Shown: positions 1 to 8,731, counted from the stretch's first letter. The stretch: DNA of 64,000 bases from Sporosarcina sp. NCCP-2222 (GCF_023168145.1 NZ_BQYK01000010.1:85256-149255); one strand, 5' to 3'. A program made the numbers and translations. Notes: generated by a model not told the origin, from the letters alone.

Positions 1-7
1 CATTTTA

Positions 8-50
8 AAAAGCCAAATTCCTATCTATTAGTAGTTGAAATTTGGCTTTT
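8..50. terminator. Perfect 12-bp stem, probable bidirectional terminator
   Basis: Positions 8-19 pair perfectly with 39-50 (arms AAAAGCCAAATT and AATTTGGCTTTT) around a 19-nt loop. Read on the minus strand the stem is followed by a T-rich stretch, so it could end transcription coming from aroA, whose stop lies about 180 bp away. The gene to the left is outside the window. The 51-230 stretch holds no gene I can see. Confidence 0.5.
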
Positions 51-230
51 GATTTTCAAAAAACTTGGCCGTCTCTAGTAAATCTAATTTAATATATCGA
101 CTCCATATAAATTGTCAAACGTTGCTAATCTCAATTACAATAAAATTTTCAGGAAATCAAAACCTTTGATATTTCACTGCACTTTCCTGCTCCAAGAGCT
201 CTTATTTTATCTGCCCAATATTATATACAC

Positions 231-1583
231 TTATCCTTTTGTTCGAAGTATTTTCAATCCTAAATTCTCCAACATATCAAAAAAGTGAGGACAAGTTTTA
301 GAAACACACCCTGGATCATTTAGGCTAATCCCTTCTATTTTTGAACCAATCAACGCTAATGACATAGCAACCCTATGGTCGTCAAATGTATGTAGCAAAG
401 CTGGTTTTGGATTACCTGGATACACTTTTAATCCGTCTCTATATTCCTCCACCTTGATACCCAATTCAGTTAGAGAATAACAAATTGCACTAATGCGATC
501 TGATTCATGATAGCGAATATGTTCCACATCTTTTATGGTTATTGGACCATCTGCGAACGGAGCTATTGCTGCAAGTGTCAAGGTTTGATCTGACATTTCC
601 CTCATCGAAATTTCAAAACCGCCTTTTAATTGAGCAGCACCTTCCAGTTCAATAAATGAAGGCCCCTTTGTTACGTTACAGCCCATTCTTTTAAGAATGT
701 CTACCATTTTTATATCTGGTTGTTTTGTTTCATAAGTTAGATTTCGAATTCGAATTTTACCATTTGTTAGGGCTGCGAGAGCAAGAAAGTAACAAGCTGT
801 AGAAGCATCGGCTTCTAACTCTAATTCTTGGGGCATGTAATGTGATGGATTAATTACGATTTTCTCTAATTTGTTATCATAAACAACCTGAGCTCCAAAT
901 TTCTCCATTAACTGCAATGTCAAATATACATATGAGTGTTGAACAATGTAATCTTTAATATTCAAATTTACTGACCCTTTAGCATAAGGCGATGGAATCA
1001 GGATACCACTAATAAATTGGCTAGAAAGTTTTCCAGAAAGGCTAACATGGCCTCCGGATAATTCTTTGCCTTTTATTGAAATAGGATAATAACCCATCTC
1101 ATTCAAATATGAAATATCCGCACCTAGCTCTTGTAAAGCGTCTATTAAAGGAGAAATAGGTCTTTTACTCATACTTTCGCTTGCCTCGATTTCCCATGCT
1201 CCATTATTTGATAACGCTAATGCTCCTGGTAAAAACCTTGCAATTGTACCTGCAGCACCAATGTACAGACTGCTAGATGAATTCCATTCTCCCCCCTTCC
1301 CTTCTATGAAGACCGTATTATCGCGAATTTCTATCTCTATGCCTAACTTTCTCAAGGAATCTATGCACCAATACGAGTCATCGCTTTTTAATATCCCTGT
1401 AATCTTCGATCTTCCATTTGCTAAAGCGCTTATTATTAATGCTCGATTTGTTAGACTCTTGCTTCCAGGTATCGTCACAGATCCATTCATTCTTTTTTCA
1501 CTTGGTGAAACCATAACCGTTTTCACATCAGCTAATGGCGACCAAGGACTACGGGCTCTTTCATCAAATTGATTGCTTTCCAA
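231..1583 (-). CDS. aroA: 3-phosphoshikimate 1-carboxyvinyltransferase (EPSP synthase)
   Basis: Sixth step of the shikimate pathway in the cytoplasm: transfers enolpyruvate from PEP to shikimate 3-phosphate. The substrate motif PGSKSLTNRA is at residues 39-48, the PEP/glyphosate loop GAAGTIARF at 109-117 and the RYHESDRI segment in the C-terminal half. The glycine equivalent to E. coli G96 is kept, but the P101 position is Phe (F117), so this is a divergent class. The start is a TTG 9 nt after GGAG. It gives about 20 residues before the usual family start, including SPWSPLADV, and makes 450 aa against about 430. The gene stands alone, with no other aromatic genes nearby, and is divergent from a LysR regulator that may control it. 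The family call is very secure; whether this is the cell's only copy cannot be seen. Confidence 0.93.
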   Translation of the reverse strand: MESNQFDERARSPWSPLADVKTVMVSPSEKRMNGSVTIPGSKSLTNRALIISALANGRSKITGILKSDDSYWCIDSLRKLGIEIEIRDNTVFIEGKGGEWNSSSSLYIGAAGTIARFLPGALALSNNGAWEIEASESMSKRPISPLIDALQELGADISYLNEMGYYPISIKGKELSGGHVSLSGKLSSQFISGILIPSPYAKGSVNLNIKDYIVQHSYVYLTLQLMEKFGAQVVYDNKLEKIVINPSHYMPQELELEADASTACYFLALAALTNGKIRIRNLTYETKQPDIKMVDILKRMGCNVTKGPSFIELEGAAQLKGGFEISMREMSDQTLTLAAIAPFADGPITIKDVEHIRYHESDRISAICYSLTELGIKVEEYRDGLKVYPGNPKPALLHTFDDHRVAMSLALIGSKIEGISLNDPGCVSKTCPHFFDMLENLGLKILRTKG

Positions 1584-1701
1584 TATAAATCACTCCATTT
1601 GGCCAAAATCATATATTTTTTTCCGTATATTTATTATAATCATGATATTGGTATAAATGAAATTCATATATTTGATGACAGCTATAGGTGGTATCTATGA
1701 C
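1584..1701. promoter_or_regulatory. Divergent promoter region of aroA and lysR
   Basis: This 118-bp AT-rich gap separates two diverging genes, the usual place for a LysR-type operator. TTATAATCATGATATTGG around 1631-1648 contains the small palindrome ATCATGAT. No confident -35/-10 pair was picked. The aroA ribosome site (GGAGTGATT, minus strand) and the lysR site AGGTGG at 1686-1691 lie at its edges. Confidence 0.4.
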
Positions 1702-2616
1702 ATGCACATGAATTTATATTATGTATTTTATATAACCGCAATAGAAAAAAATTTTAGCAAGGCCGCACAAAGGCTGTATATTACACAACCTAGTGTTAGT
1801 CATGCAATTAAACAATTAGAGGAAAGACTAGGGGTACAACTTTTCCTAAGAACCTCAAAAGGTGTAAAAGTGACTTATGAGGGCGAAATATTACAAGGCT
1901 ATATTCAGCAAGCTTTTGGATTAATTGAAAACGCAGAACGGAAAATTTCCAAGTTGAAAACCTTAGAAAACGGCCAAGTTACTATTGGAGGCAGTGATTC
2001 GACATGCAAGCATTACTTGTTACCATATGTACAAACTTTTCAAGACATTTTCCCGGATATAAAAATCAAATTACAACATGGGTCAACGCCTCAAATTATT
2101 GAGAAACTAACTAGTGGAATGATTGATATAGGGATCATTCATCTGCCAATAAACCAAAGTGAAATACAACTGACAGAGTTTCTGAATATCAACAGTACCT
2201 TTATAGCTGGAGAAAAATACAAAGATTTAGCTAATAGAACAGTTACACTTGAAGACTTAATCAACTATCCAATTATCACTTTCTCGGCAGCTAGCAGTAC
2301 GAGAAGATTCTTAGATCAGCTATTTCATAAATACGGGCTTGTTTGTAAGCCGGACATCGAAGTAGGGAGTGTGGAATTGCTAATTGAATGTGCAAAAATC
2401 GGAATGGGTATTGCATTTGTCACTAAAGAATTGGTTGAAAAAGAGTTATCAAACGGTGAATTAATTGAAATTCGGTTAAATGAAAATCTGGAAATGCGAA
2501 AAATTGGATTAATAACCCAAAAGGATACTCCTTTATCAATCGCAGCAGACAAGTTTTTTAAGCATTTAACCAATGGTGCATTTGAGGAACAAAGTGATTG
2601 CAAACCACACACTTGA
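1702..2616 (+). CDS. LysR-family transcriptional regulator
   Basis: DNA-binding regulator of the LysR type, 304 aa. The N-terminal winged helix-turn-helix has the family pattern: NFSKAAQRLYITQPSVSHAI, then QLEERLGVQLF. The rest is the periplasmic-binding-like effector domain. I start it at the ATG 10 nt after AGGTGG (1686-1691) rather than 45 nt upstream, where there is no ribosome site. It is divergent from aroA across 118 bp, and LysR proteins usually control the divergent gene, so aroA is the likely target. The ligand is unknown. A frame fragment downstream of the stop (to about 2690) ends in RIDFTTDIRDRIK and may be a gene relic. Confidence 0.88.
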   Translation: MHMNLYYVFYITAIEKNFSKAAQRLYITQPSVSHAIKQLEERLGVQLFLRTSKGVKVTYEGEILQGYIQQAFGLIENAERKISKLKTLENGQVTIGGSDSTCKHYLLPYVQTFQDIFPDIKIKLQHGSTPQIIEKLTSGMIDIGIIHLPINQSEIQLTEFLNINSTFIAGEKYKDLANRTVTLEDLINYPIITFSAASSTRRFLDQLFHKYGLVCKPDIEVGSVELLIECAKIGMGIAFVTKELVEKELSNGELIEIRLNENLEMRKIGLITQKDTPLSIAADKFFKHLTNGAFEEQSDCKPHT

Positions 2617-2741
2617 AGATACCCAAGGGTGAGCCTTTGTCTAAGTACCGCATTGATTTTACAACTGATATTCGAGATCGAATCAAATAAAAAGATGAGG
2701 CACAATGACTGGTATAATAGTAAGAACAGCTTTACTTTTAC

Positions 2742-2790
2742 ATAAAGAATTGCTTAGTTCATTGGAAAACTAAGCAATTCTTTATTTTTT
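2742..2790 (+). terminator. Strong intrinsic terminator
   Basis: An 18-bp perfect stem (2742-2759 with 2768-2785), 8-nt loop CATTGGAA, followed by a T-rich tract. It lies about 125 bp after the LysR gene and faces the lipoprotein gene that converges from the right. Confidence 0.85.
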
Positions 2791-2846
2791 GGTATGCTAA
2801 TACACATCAAAAAGTTTGTTGTATGCAAAATTGTATTGATTTACTA

Positions 2847-3191
2847 TTACTTTTTTCCATACTTTCCATTGTTATTACCTTTACGATATTTTCCATCTTC
2901 CTCAATAGCAATTGCTTCATCCGTTCCTATGTTCTTAATTGAATAAAGCTTAGTCCCTTTACTGTACTTGTTTGAGAAGTTTCCTGAGAATGTCCCTTCC
3001 TTATCCGAATACTTCGTTACCTGCCCGATTTCTTCATCCACTTCATCAACATATTCATTGCTGACTTCATACATATCTCCATTCCATACAACAAATGAGG
3101 AATTCCAATCCGCCTCTGAAGAACAACCGAAAAGACCCACTACAAGAACTGAGAATGTGATGAGACAACAGAAAGAACGTAAAACTTTCAT
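2847..3191 (-). CDS. Small lipoprotein of unknown function
   Basis: 114-aa exported lipoprotein. The start is the ATG after GGAGGGAGGGAAG; an upstream in-frame start would place the ribosome site inside the gene. A lysine/arginine n-region, a hydrophobic stretch and the lipobox VGLFGC end in the acylated Cys at about residue 22. The mature part is acidic at first, then Gly/Asn/Lys-rich, ending GNNNGKYGKK. I recognise no enzymatic motif. It would be anchored on the outer face of the membrane. It lies just downstream of the LCP gene on the same strand, with about 150 bp between, and has its own ribosome site. Confidence 0.7.
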   Translation of the reverse strand: MKVLRSFCCLITFSVLVVGLFGCSSEADWNSSFVVWNGDMYEVSNEYVDEVDEEIGQVTKYSDKEGTFSGNFSNKYSKGTKLYSIKNIGTDEAIAIEEDGKYRKGNNNGKYGKK

Positions 3192-3338
3192 AAGATACTT
3201 CCCTCCCTCCACATATAATTATTATGGATGATGGTTCACCATATAGTGATCATACAGGACTTGTACATTAACCTCTAACAAATAATCGCTTCTAGTTAAC
3301 TATTTATAGATTATTAAAAGCCGAATGTCTATCACTGT

Positions 3339-4301
3339 TCAGTCAAAATTAGTTAGCTCTTCAGTTACAGAGTGTAAAAAAGCTTTATCAAATCGAATAA
3401 AATATTTTTCATTAATCATAACATTTTCCATTCCCTCGATTAATGATACAACCTGCATCGGACGAAATTCTCTCTTTTCATCGAACTGCTCCATTGGGAT
3501 ATTACCTTCTGCTTGTATCTTTGAAATTTCTTTTTCGGTTTTACTCATAACATCACTTATGATGTTCAACAAGTCTTCGTCATCCAAGTTCTTTCCAACT
3601 GATGCATCCATTAATAATGCTAAAACCTCTTCTCCATTCAAGCGATTTAATCCCTTTTGGAATTCGAATGCGACTTGGGATATAGCTCTAACTCGAATAT
3701 CTTCCTGAAGTTCATATTCTATTCCACTGACAGAATCCATCATTGCTGAGAAAGTATTCAAATCTATAACTGCATTATGGTCAATTGATAATTCAAGAAG
3801 TTCAGAAACAGTATTCTTTACACTCTCCGCCCCAGCACCCTCCATATAAGCAAAGGTCATTTTATCGTATACTATCGTGCCATCTTTTTTCTCTATTGGA
3901 ACATACGTATCACGCGGAATAGATACAACTTTCATCATTTCTTTGTCTATATTATAAGTAAATAAAATGTTAATAGGTATTCTATTCGTTTCATCTTTAA
4001 CAGATATAAGGGTGGTGATGACTTCGTCTACCTTAGACGCTGATTCACTTGCTGCTATGTCCTTCTTCATAGGAAAGACGCTTACAGACGAAAATAATGG
4101 TGTAAACAAAAAAACACATAAACCTACTACTAATAAAGAGATTGTAAGCGGCGCAAAAATTCTCATGGAAATTCCAACTGATTTATTGTTACCATTCTTT
4201 TCAAGTTCAGCAATCTTCCGAAATACTTCTTTACGATCTGCACTTGTAAAACGTAATTCTTGATCTGCCGTGAATTTTTCTTCAACAAATTTACCTTTCA
4301 T
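3339..4301 (-). CDS. LCP-domain membrane protein, likely partner (anti-sigma) of the ECF factor
   Basis: 320 aa: about 48 cytoplasmic residues rich in charge, one membrane segment (about 49-71), then an extracellular LytR-CpsA-Psr (LCP) fold. The hallmark IPRDTYV is present, with VYDKMTFAY and the LNTFSAMMDSVSG segment. The second arginine cluster of active LCP ligases (around YxRxR) is replaced by LLMDAS, so attachment of wall polymers may be lost. Its first codons overlap the last 11 nt of the sigma gene, so the two are translationally coupled. Position, topology and the short N-terminal tail are those of an ECF anti-sigma factor that senses the envelope. That role is inference; LCP membership is good. 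Confidence 0.75.
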   Translation of the reverse strand: MKGKFVEEKFTADQELRFTSADRKEVFRKIAELEKNGNNKSVGISMRIFAPLTISLLVVGLCVFLFTPLFSSVSVFPMKKDIAASESASKVDEVITTLISVKDETNRIPINILFTYNIDKEMMKVVSIPRDTYVPIEKKDGTIVYDKMTFAYMEGAGAESVKNTVSELLELSIDHNAVIDLNTFSAMMDSVSGIEYELQEDIRVRAISQVAFEFQKGLNRLNGEEVLALLMDASVGKNLDDEDLLNIISDVMSKTEKEISKIQAEGNIPMEQFDEKREFRPMQVVSLIEGMENVMINEKYFIRFDKAFLHSVTEELTNFD

Positions 4302-4818
4302 GAAGTCCTGCCTCCCTTATCAATGGCTCCAGTCTTTGCTTGGCTCTTCTTAATCGAGTTTTAATGGTATCAATTGAAACGTCTAAAACTATTGAAATTT
4401 CCTCTGTACTTAAGGATTCGTAGTAATATAAATAAACGACTTCCCGATAAATCTTAGGAAGAGAAAAGATCGTATCTTTTAGTCCCTTATTATTTTGTTT
4501 ATCGATAATTGTCCTTTCTAATGATGGCAAAATGGATTTTGTTGTTTCATTAATAAAACTTTTCACCTGTACCTTTTTGTAATTCCAACTCTTTAAATAA
4601 TCCTTACATTCATTAATTACTATTCGATAGAGCCATGTTTTTAATTGAGAATCTTTCCTAAATGACTCCAGGTTGTTATAGCACTTAATAAACGAATTTT
4701 GAACCATATCCTTAGCACTCTCAATATCTTTCACATAGGAAAATGCTAATCTTACCAATTCATCTCCATATCGAATCATCAGTTTTTCTAACATTAAGTC
4801 CTTTTCTTCTTTTTTCAA
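4291..4818 (-). CDS. ECF-type RNA polymerase sigma factor
   Basis: 175-aa sigma-70 group 4 factor. Region 2 carries RLAFSYVKDIESAKDMVQNS and LKTWLYRIVINECKDYL; region 4 has LPKIYREVVYLYYYESLSTE followed by the IKTRLRRAKQRL recognition helix. The start is a TTG 6-8 nt after AAGGGGGG; an upstream TTG in frame would put the ribosome site inside the gene. The downstream LCP gene overlaps it. A promoter with ECF-type -35 and -10 elements lies 42 bp upstream, which suggests autoregulation. It resembles the SigX/SigM/SigW group in size and in its link with cell-wall proteins; I do not assign it to one of these. Confidence 0.9.
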   Translation of the reverse strand: MKKEEKDLMLEKLMIRYGDELVRLAFSYVKDIESAKDMVQNSFIKCYNNLESFRKDSQLKTWLYRIVINECKDYLKSWNYKKVQVKSFINETTKSILPSLERTIIDKQNNKGLKDTIFSLPKIYREVVYLYYYESLSTEEISIVLDVSIDTIKTRLRRAKQRLEPLIREAGLHER

Positions 4819-4859
4819 TCTTCTATCCCCCCTTCCATCCTTCTGCAATACAGCAATTA

Positions 4860-4886
4860 GACGAGTATCGAATCATTTTGGGTTCA
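4860..4886 (-). promoter_or_regulatory. ECF-sigma-type promoter, probably autoregulatory
   Basis: On the minus strand TGAACC (4881-4886) is followed after 17 nt by CGTC (4860-4863). This is the -35/-10 layout used by Bacillus extracytoplasmic-function sigma factors. It points straight at the sigma gene starting at 4818. Confidence 0.6.
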
Positions 4887-4943
4887 ATTTTATGTAGATG
4901 CCAGTTTTTTAACGTTCTTCGCTTGTCATAGGGAAACTAGGTA

Positions 4944-4994
4944 ATAAAAAAAACCTATATCGTTAATTACATAGTAATCAACGATATAAGGTTT
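4944..4994 (-). terminator. Terminator of the lipoprotein metalloprotease gene
   Basis: AACGATAT(A)AGGTTT at 4980-4994 pairs with AAACCTATATCGTT at 4951-4964, with one bulged base. On the minus strand the stem runs into eight or more T. It lies 48 bp after the stop at 5042. Confidence 0.8.
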
Positions 4995-5041
4995 AGTAGT
5001 ATTTCTGAGTTGATTATAGGCGTACTAGTATAAGTTAGTAG

Positions 5042-6079
5042 TTACCAAAAAGATAACATCTCATCTTTTCGATCTTTTAACGTCTTGATCACAAAAGTTC
5101 GATACTCCACCAGCTCCGGAAACTGATAAAAGAAATTCACTTTCTCATCTGCTACCGTTTGAGGATCGTTATTGTATGGCGTTAACATAAAGAATTTGAA
5201 AGACTCTGCAATATCTTCATAAGGATTTACACTGGCGTATATCGTAATAAATGACTCTTTTTGCTCTTCGTAAAAAGCAATCCTATCTTCAACAGAAACA
5301 TATCCACCCTGTAGCCATTGCTCCTCATAGTTCTTCCAATAGCTTTGAAAAAAGTGGTTCATATAGCTGTCAGGGTTATAACATTCCCCTCCATACGGCT
5401 TGTAATAAAATTGTTCTGCTGGACAGGTATCCGAAATGACAAAATCCGCTTCATTCCATGACACAAGATGCCCATATTCATGAACTAGTATGGGTAATGT
5501 ATAAGATTGAAGCCACTGCTTTACCAAATTAGAAGGTATATACAATTTATCCTCATACGTATTTACATGCATATAAATATCCTCTTGAAAATCAACCATT
5601 TTCACATTTATCCTATTTCTGTTGAATATATCAAGAACAAGGTCGGCTATGCCTGTGAACATACTTTCTTCTTCGCCTTCTGTCAAAAAAAATTCATCTT
5701 CTCTTAATTCATAACGCGCGACAATGGGAACTTCCTCTACCCATGTATTTGTAGCCAAAACAGACTTATCTTCTTCCGTGTAAGCATTTATATTCGACAT
5801 TCGATTAGACGCATTGAGCCCACCTATGAAATCATAAAAAAACTCACTTCCATACTCATCCCCTAAATCACGGCATTCTCTGATTGTTTGACAAAGTTCT
5901 GAATCGATCGCCTGGGACCAATACTCATCGGCAGCTGTTTCTACTTTTTCTGCCTCTTCGACCATCTCTTTCTCCATCAAGTCAGCATTCGTGTCCGCAT
6001 CCGCCTGCTCTTCCTTTTCACATCCCACTAGCAGCACTAATATAGCAGCCAAACCAACTATTACTGATCTTTTCAACAT
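5042..6079 (-). CDS. Putative zinc metalloprotease lipoprotein
   Basis: 345 aa with a lipoprotein signal peptide (lipobox LLVGC, Cys at residue 20) and an acidic linker of about 30 residues, so it would be tethered outside the membrane. A zinc site is visible: HEYGH in the middle (about residues 199-203) and, about 90 residues on, YEDIAESF with a candidate third ligand Glu, the gluzincin layout also used by lethal-factor-like proteases. Three or four Cys (CQTIREC, SDTC, GGEC) could form disulfides. The start ATG follows AAGGGGATGG. The gene is single, between two terminators. The substrate is unknown. The protease call rests on the motif only. Confidence 0.7.
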   Translation of the reverse strand: MLKRSVIVGLAAILVLLVGCEKEEQADADTNADLMEKEMVEEAEKVETAADEYWSQAIDSELCQTIRECRDLGDEYGSEFFYDFIGGLNASNRMSNINAYTEEDKSVLATNTWVEEVPIVARYELREDEFFLTEGEEESMFTGIADLVLDIFNRNRINVKMVDFQEDIYMHVNTYEDKLYIPSNLVKQWLQSYTLPILVHEYGHLVSWNEADFVISDTCPAEQFYYKPYGGECYNPDSYMNHFFQSYWKNYEEQWLQGGYVSVEDRIAFYEEQKESFITIYASVNPYEDIAESFKFFMLTPYNNDPQTVADEKVNFFYQFPELVEYRTFVIKTLKDRKDEMLSFW

Positions 6080-6394
6080 CGTATTCCATCCCCTTTATCC
6101 CATTTCCCCTTGCTGTACTATCAATTTCTGCAATCACCCCTCTAATCTGGGTGTATTTCTAATTATAGTGTTAATTGGAATTAATTAATTTCTTGTTACA
6201 ATTATATCAGATTATTTGAATTGTGTATGGTGGTCGTCAACTATGACATGATTCTATGAGAATAACCCTAATAATACAAAAATTATGTGTTACAATAGAA
6301 TAAGAGATCTGTAAGATAATGTAATGCTGTAAAGCAGATTGTAAGGCATGTCAGTCACTATGAGGAAATAAATTACGGAAGATGGTGCGTAAAA
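6080..6394. other. 315-bp divergent intergenic region
   Basis: AT-rich gap between the metalloprotease gene (minus) and the small membrane protein (plus). TATAAT-like hexamers occur on both strands, but no pair with a good -35 was found. I see no small gene or structured RNA in it. Confidence 0.4.
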
Positions 6395-6619
6395 ATGAAG
6401 ATACTTTTGCATCCCGATTGGATAGTTAGCAGACTCGCCATTACGGCACTTATCGGGACTTTTATTGCTATTCTTTTCGTTAATCGTGAATTAAATCTCA
6501 CATTTGCTATCTGGTTTCTGTCCCTCGTTAGCTTAATGGTAGCCTGTAATGTAATTTACGTGATCTTCAAGAGAAAGAAGAATAGCGCTCAGATAAACAC
6601 TAATGAAAAAACCAGGTAG
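6395..6619 (+). CDS. Small membrane protein, unknown
   Basis: 74 aa with two predicted membrane segments (about 10-30 and 35-58) and a basic, polar tail KRKKNSAQ. The ribosome site is weak (GGAAGATGG, a little far from the ATG). The gene is flanked by a terminator 30 bp downstream, which supports a real transcript. No family recognised. Confidence 0.45.
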   Translation: MKILLHPDWIVSRLAITALIGTFIAILFVNRELNLTFAIWFLSLVSLMVACNVIYVIFKRKKNSAQINTNEKTR

Positions 6620-6647
6620 GTTAGCATTAAGCAGAAAGCTAGAAACA

Positions 6648-6674
6648 AAAAAACGCACTCCATGTGCGTTTTTT
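6648..6674. terminator. Bidirectional terminator
   Basis: AAAAAACGCAC (6648-6658) pairs perfectly with GTGCGTTTTTT (6664-6674) around TCCAT. It separates the converging 6395 and 6738 genes and has T runs on both strands. Confidence 0.85.
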
Positions 6675-6737
6675 GGACTGTTCATTATCTTTGTAAGTTG
6701 TCTATTTGTTTTTCTTTTATTTATTTCGTTTGCCTTC

Positions 6738-7268
6738 TTAATTAACAAATCGAAAAATCGTCTGGTAACCATTAAACGTTTCTCCGTTTATCTCAGTGAA
6801 GGCGCCATTTGTATAATTGGACAAGCACTTTCTCCAAAATTGTTGACCCGCAATATTTTTCTCCAGCGGGTTAGTGAATAGCTCCCATTTCCCTTTAAAT
6901 TGATCAAATACAATATTGGCTGCTCTTTCCGCAATCCCCTTCCCTCGTAATGACTGAATTAAGAAGAATTCATTAACAAAAAAATCAATACCTTTATTGC
7001 AATAAGGCGGGGTTGCAATGAGGATAAAACCTGCCGGCGTTCCCTCTGCTACAATTAAAAAAGGAAAAAGTACGTCTGGCTTCTCCCACCAAATATTTTG
7101 GATGTCATACTGTTCATGCAAGGTTTTAATATCGTCACTTTCCTCATAGATTCCATGGACATTTGGGAGCCTTTCATAGTGACCAGACAGATCATATAAG
7201 TATAAGGGATATAAGTTTTTAATAATGTAGGCGTCATACATTTCAGTTAAGCGAACTTCTATTTTCAT
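6738..7268 (-). CDS. GNAT-family N-acetyltransferase
   Basis: 176 aa, about the family's usual length. The acetyl-CoA binding motif A is FFLIQSLRGKGIAERAANIV (about residues 101-120), preceded by the strand FPFLIVAEGTPAGFILIA. The C-terminal part WELFTNPLEKNIAGQQFW matches motif B. The start ATG follows AAGGAGAAGGCT. Substrate unknown. Single gene on this strand. Confidence 0.8.
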   Translation of the reverse strand: MKIEVRLTEMYDAYIIKNLYPLYLYDLSGHYERLPNVHGIYEESDDIKTLHEQYDIQNIWWEKPDVLFPFLIVAEGTPAGFILIATPPYCNKGIDFFVNEFFLIQSLRGKGIAERAANIVFDQFKGKWELFTNPLEKNIAGQQFWRKCLSNYTNGAFTEINGETFNGYQTIFRFVN

Positions 7269-7370
7269 AGCCTTCTCCTTTACCTAGTTGGATTTGTATT
7301 TGTCGTCATTGTAATAGAAACAGGCAAATGAATGATAGATACTCCATGATTCATAACTGTTCTTTACCTA

Positions 7371-7401
7371 AAAAAGTCACACCAGATTTAGCCCAGTGTG
7401 A
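7371..7401 (-). terminator. Probable terminator of the CD3324-like gene
   Basis: TCACAC (7377-7382) pairs with GTGTGA (7396-7401); on the minus strand it is followed by CTTTTTT. It sits 10 bp after the stop at 7412. Confidence 0.6.
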
Positions 7402-7411
7402 CAAAACCATT

Positions 7412-7678
7412 CTATTTTTTTGTATAAACTATTTTCTTAATACTGTCATGAGAAAGAAAAAATTGGTTGGAAAGTTGTTCAATCGTGACTCCGAGAGAAA
7501 ATTGTTGTCGGATGGCATGGTTTCTAGCGGTTAACTGTTTTTTAATCCCTGAACACTCGCCCCATCTCTTATGCAAGTCCTTTGCAATGGGAACATAAAC
7601 CATTTCTCCGTTTACATACTTTTGTAATTCCTCCACGAGTTCTTTTGGCAAGATACTCTCTGCATTAAAATATTTCAT
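7412..7678 (-). CDS. CD3324-family DNA-binding protein
   Basis: 88 aa. It follows the family pattern from end to end: MKYFNAESILPKELVEELQ, then YVPI, a basic KRWGE segment and a C-terminal helix-turn-helix (SLGVTIEQLSNQFFLSHDSI followed by KKIVYTKK). Proteins of this type resemble the Mor/C-type helix-turn-helix and are found as small orphan regulators in Firmicutes. The start ATG follows AAGGAG. Targets unknown. Confidence 0.75.
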   Translation of the reverse strand: MKYFNAESILPKELVEELQKYVNGEMVYVPIAKDLHKRWGECSGIKKQLTARNHAIRQQFSLGVTIEQLSNQFFLSHDSIKKIVYTKK

Positions 7679-7900
7679 AGCCCCTATGCTCCTTAAAAAT
7701 ATTCTTCTTTTAAGGCAGCAAAGTCATTACTACAAACTGAATATTTCTTTGGCGGAAATAGATTCCTGGCCCTATACAAACAACCGCCGGTGTTCATAGT
7801 GCAAACTTTGCATAGAGCAGCTCCGTAACTTTCCCTTATTTTGTGCCATGTAAATCTTCGCTCCTTTCAGTTCAAATATCTCAGATACTTCATTCTTTGA

Positions 7901-8731
7901 TTAGAATTCAAATTCAAACGACATCAATCGATGTGAATAGTTAAACCCCAATTTTTCTGCAACCCGTTTGGAAGGTTCATTTGATTCGTCAGTCGTCCAA
8001 TATACACTAAACCCACGCTCCAGGCACTCGTCAATGTATCGTTGTCCCAGGAGCGTTGCCAATCCATTATTTCTTGCTTTCTTATCAAATGTTGCAACAT
8101 ACACCTCGTGTCGGTCTCCATTCACGCAACAGGAATAGCAAGCACTTATCACCTTCTCATTTGATAAAACAGCATATCCTAAACCGTATTGATTAAATGT
8201 TTCCGCTGATGACCAGTACTCAGTCAATTCGTCACGTAAATTCTCGTGTGTGTGAATTAATCCCTCTGTGATCTTAACAATCGAGTACTCGTCCTCCAAA
8301 ATTTGCAGAGAGTGCTTTACTCCCTTTTCGATTTGAATGGAATCCAATTCATAATAGACACTGTAGTCGACGAAATAACTTCGTCCATTCACTACTTTCT
8401 CTACTGTCTCCTTCCATCTCTCATCAAAGATTCGGCTGATAAACCAAGTCCCGCCACATAAGTCCATACTATCTTGCTTTAATTGTGTAGAAATAAAATG
8501 ACCCAGATGTCTGTTGAACGGCTCATTTTCTGGATCGCCAAGCAAGAAGTACTCCAATCCGACGGCATAGACAATCGCAGTTCGCGGCTCTTCTACTTGA
8601 TCCACATAAATAATGCCTCGATTCATCCCGCTAATAATTGCATTTAGTACATTCTCATTCTTTTCATATTGGCTGACTAGAAGTTTATTTATCTTCTCAT
8701 AACTATCTTTAGGCAGCGTGACAATCATCAT
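7901..8731 (-). CDS. GNAT acetyltransferase (two-domain, ZmaR-like)
   Basis: About 276 aa. The C-terminal GNAT domain has VYVATFDKKARNNGLATLLG (motif A, with RNNGLA for the CoA pyrophosphate) and TTDESNEPSKRVAEKLGF (motif B). The N-terminal half follows the GNAT_acetyltran group that includes zwittermicin resistance protein. Two adjacent ATGs (8731 and 8728) follow GGAGG; the GTG further upstream lies inside the ribosome site. No neighbouring biosynthetic genes, so the substrate is unknown. Confidence 0.75.
   Translation of the reverse strand: MMIVTLPKDSYEKINKLLVSQYEKNENVLNAIISGMNRGIIYVDQVEEPRTAIVYAVGLEYFLLGDPENEPFNRHLGHFISTQLKQDSMDLCGGTWFISRIFDERWKETVEKVVNGRSYFVDYSVYYELDSIQIEKGVKHSLQILEDEYSIVKITEGLIHTHENLRDELTEYWSSAETFNQYGLGYAVLSNEKVISACYSCCVNGDRHEVYVATFDKKARNNGLATLLGQRYIDECLERGFSVYWTTDESNEPSKRVAEKLGFNYSHRLMSFEFEF

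Noticed and set aside
2617..2705. Possible gene relic after lysR (RIDFTTDIRDRIK)
   Set aside because: Too short to name; could be chance reading-frame similarity.
7772..7849. 25-codon frame with an AAAGGAG site on the minus strand (MAQNKGKLRSC...)
   Set aside because: The ribosome site is good, but the peptide is short, has no recognisable feature and ends in a gap; likely chance.
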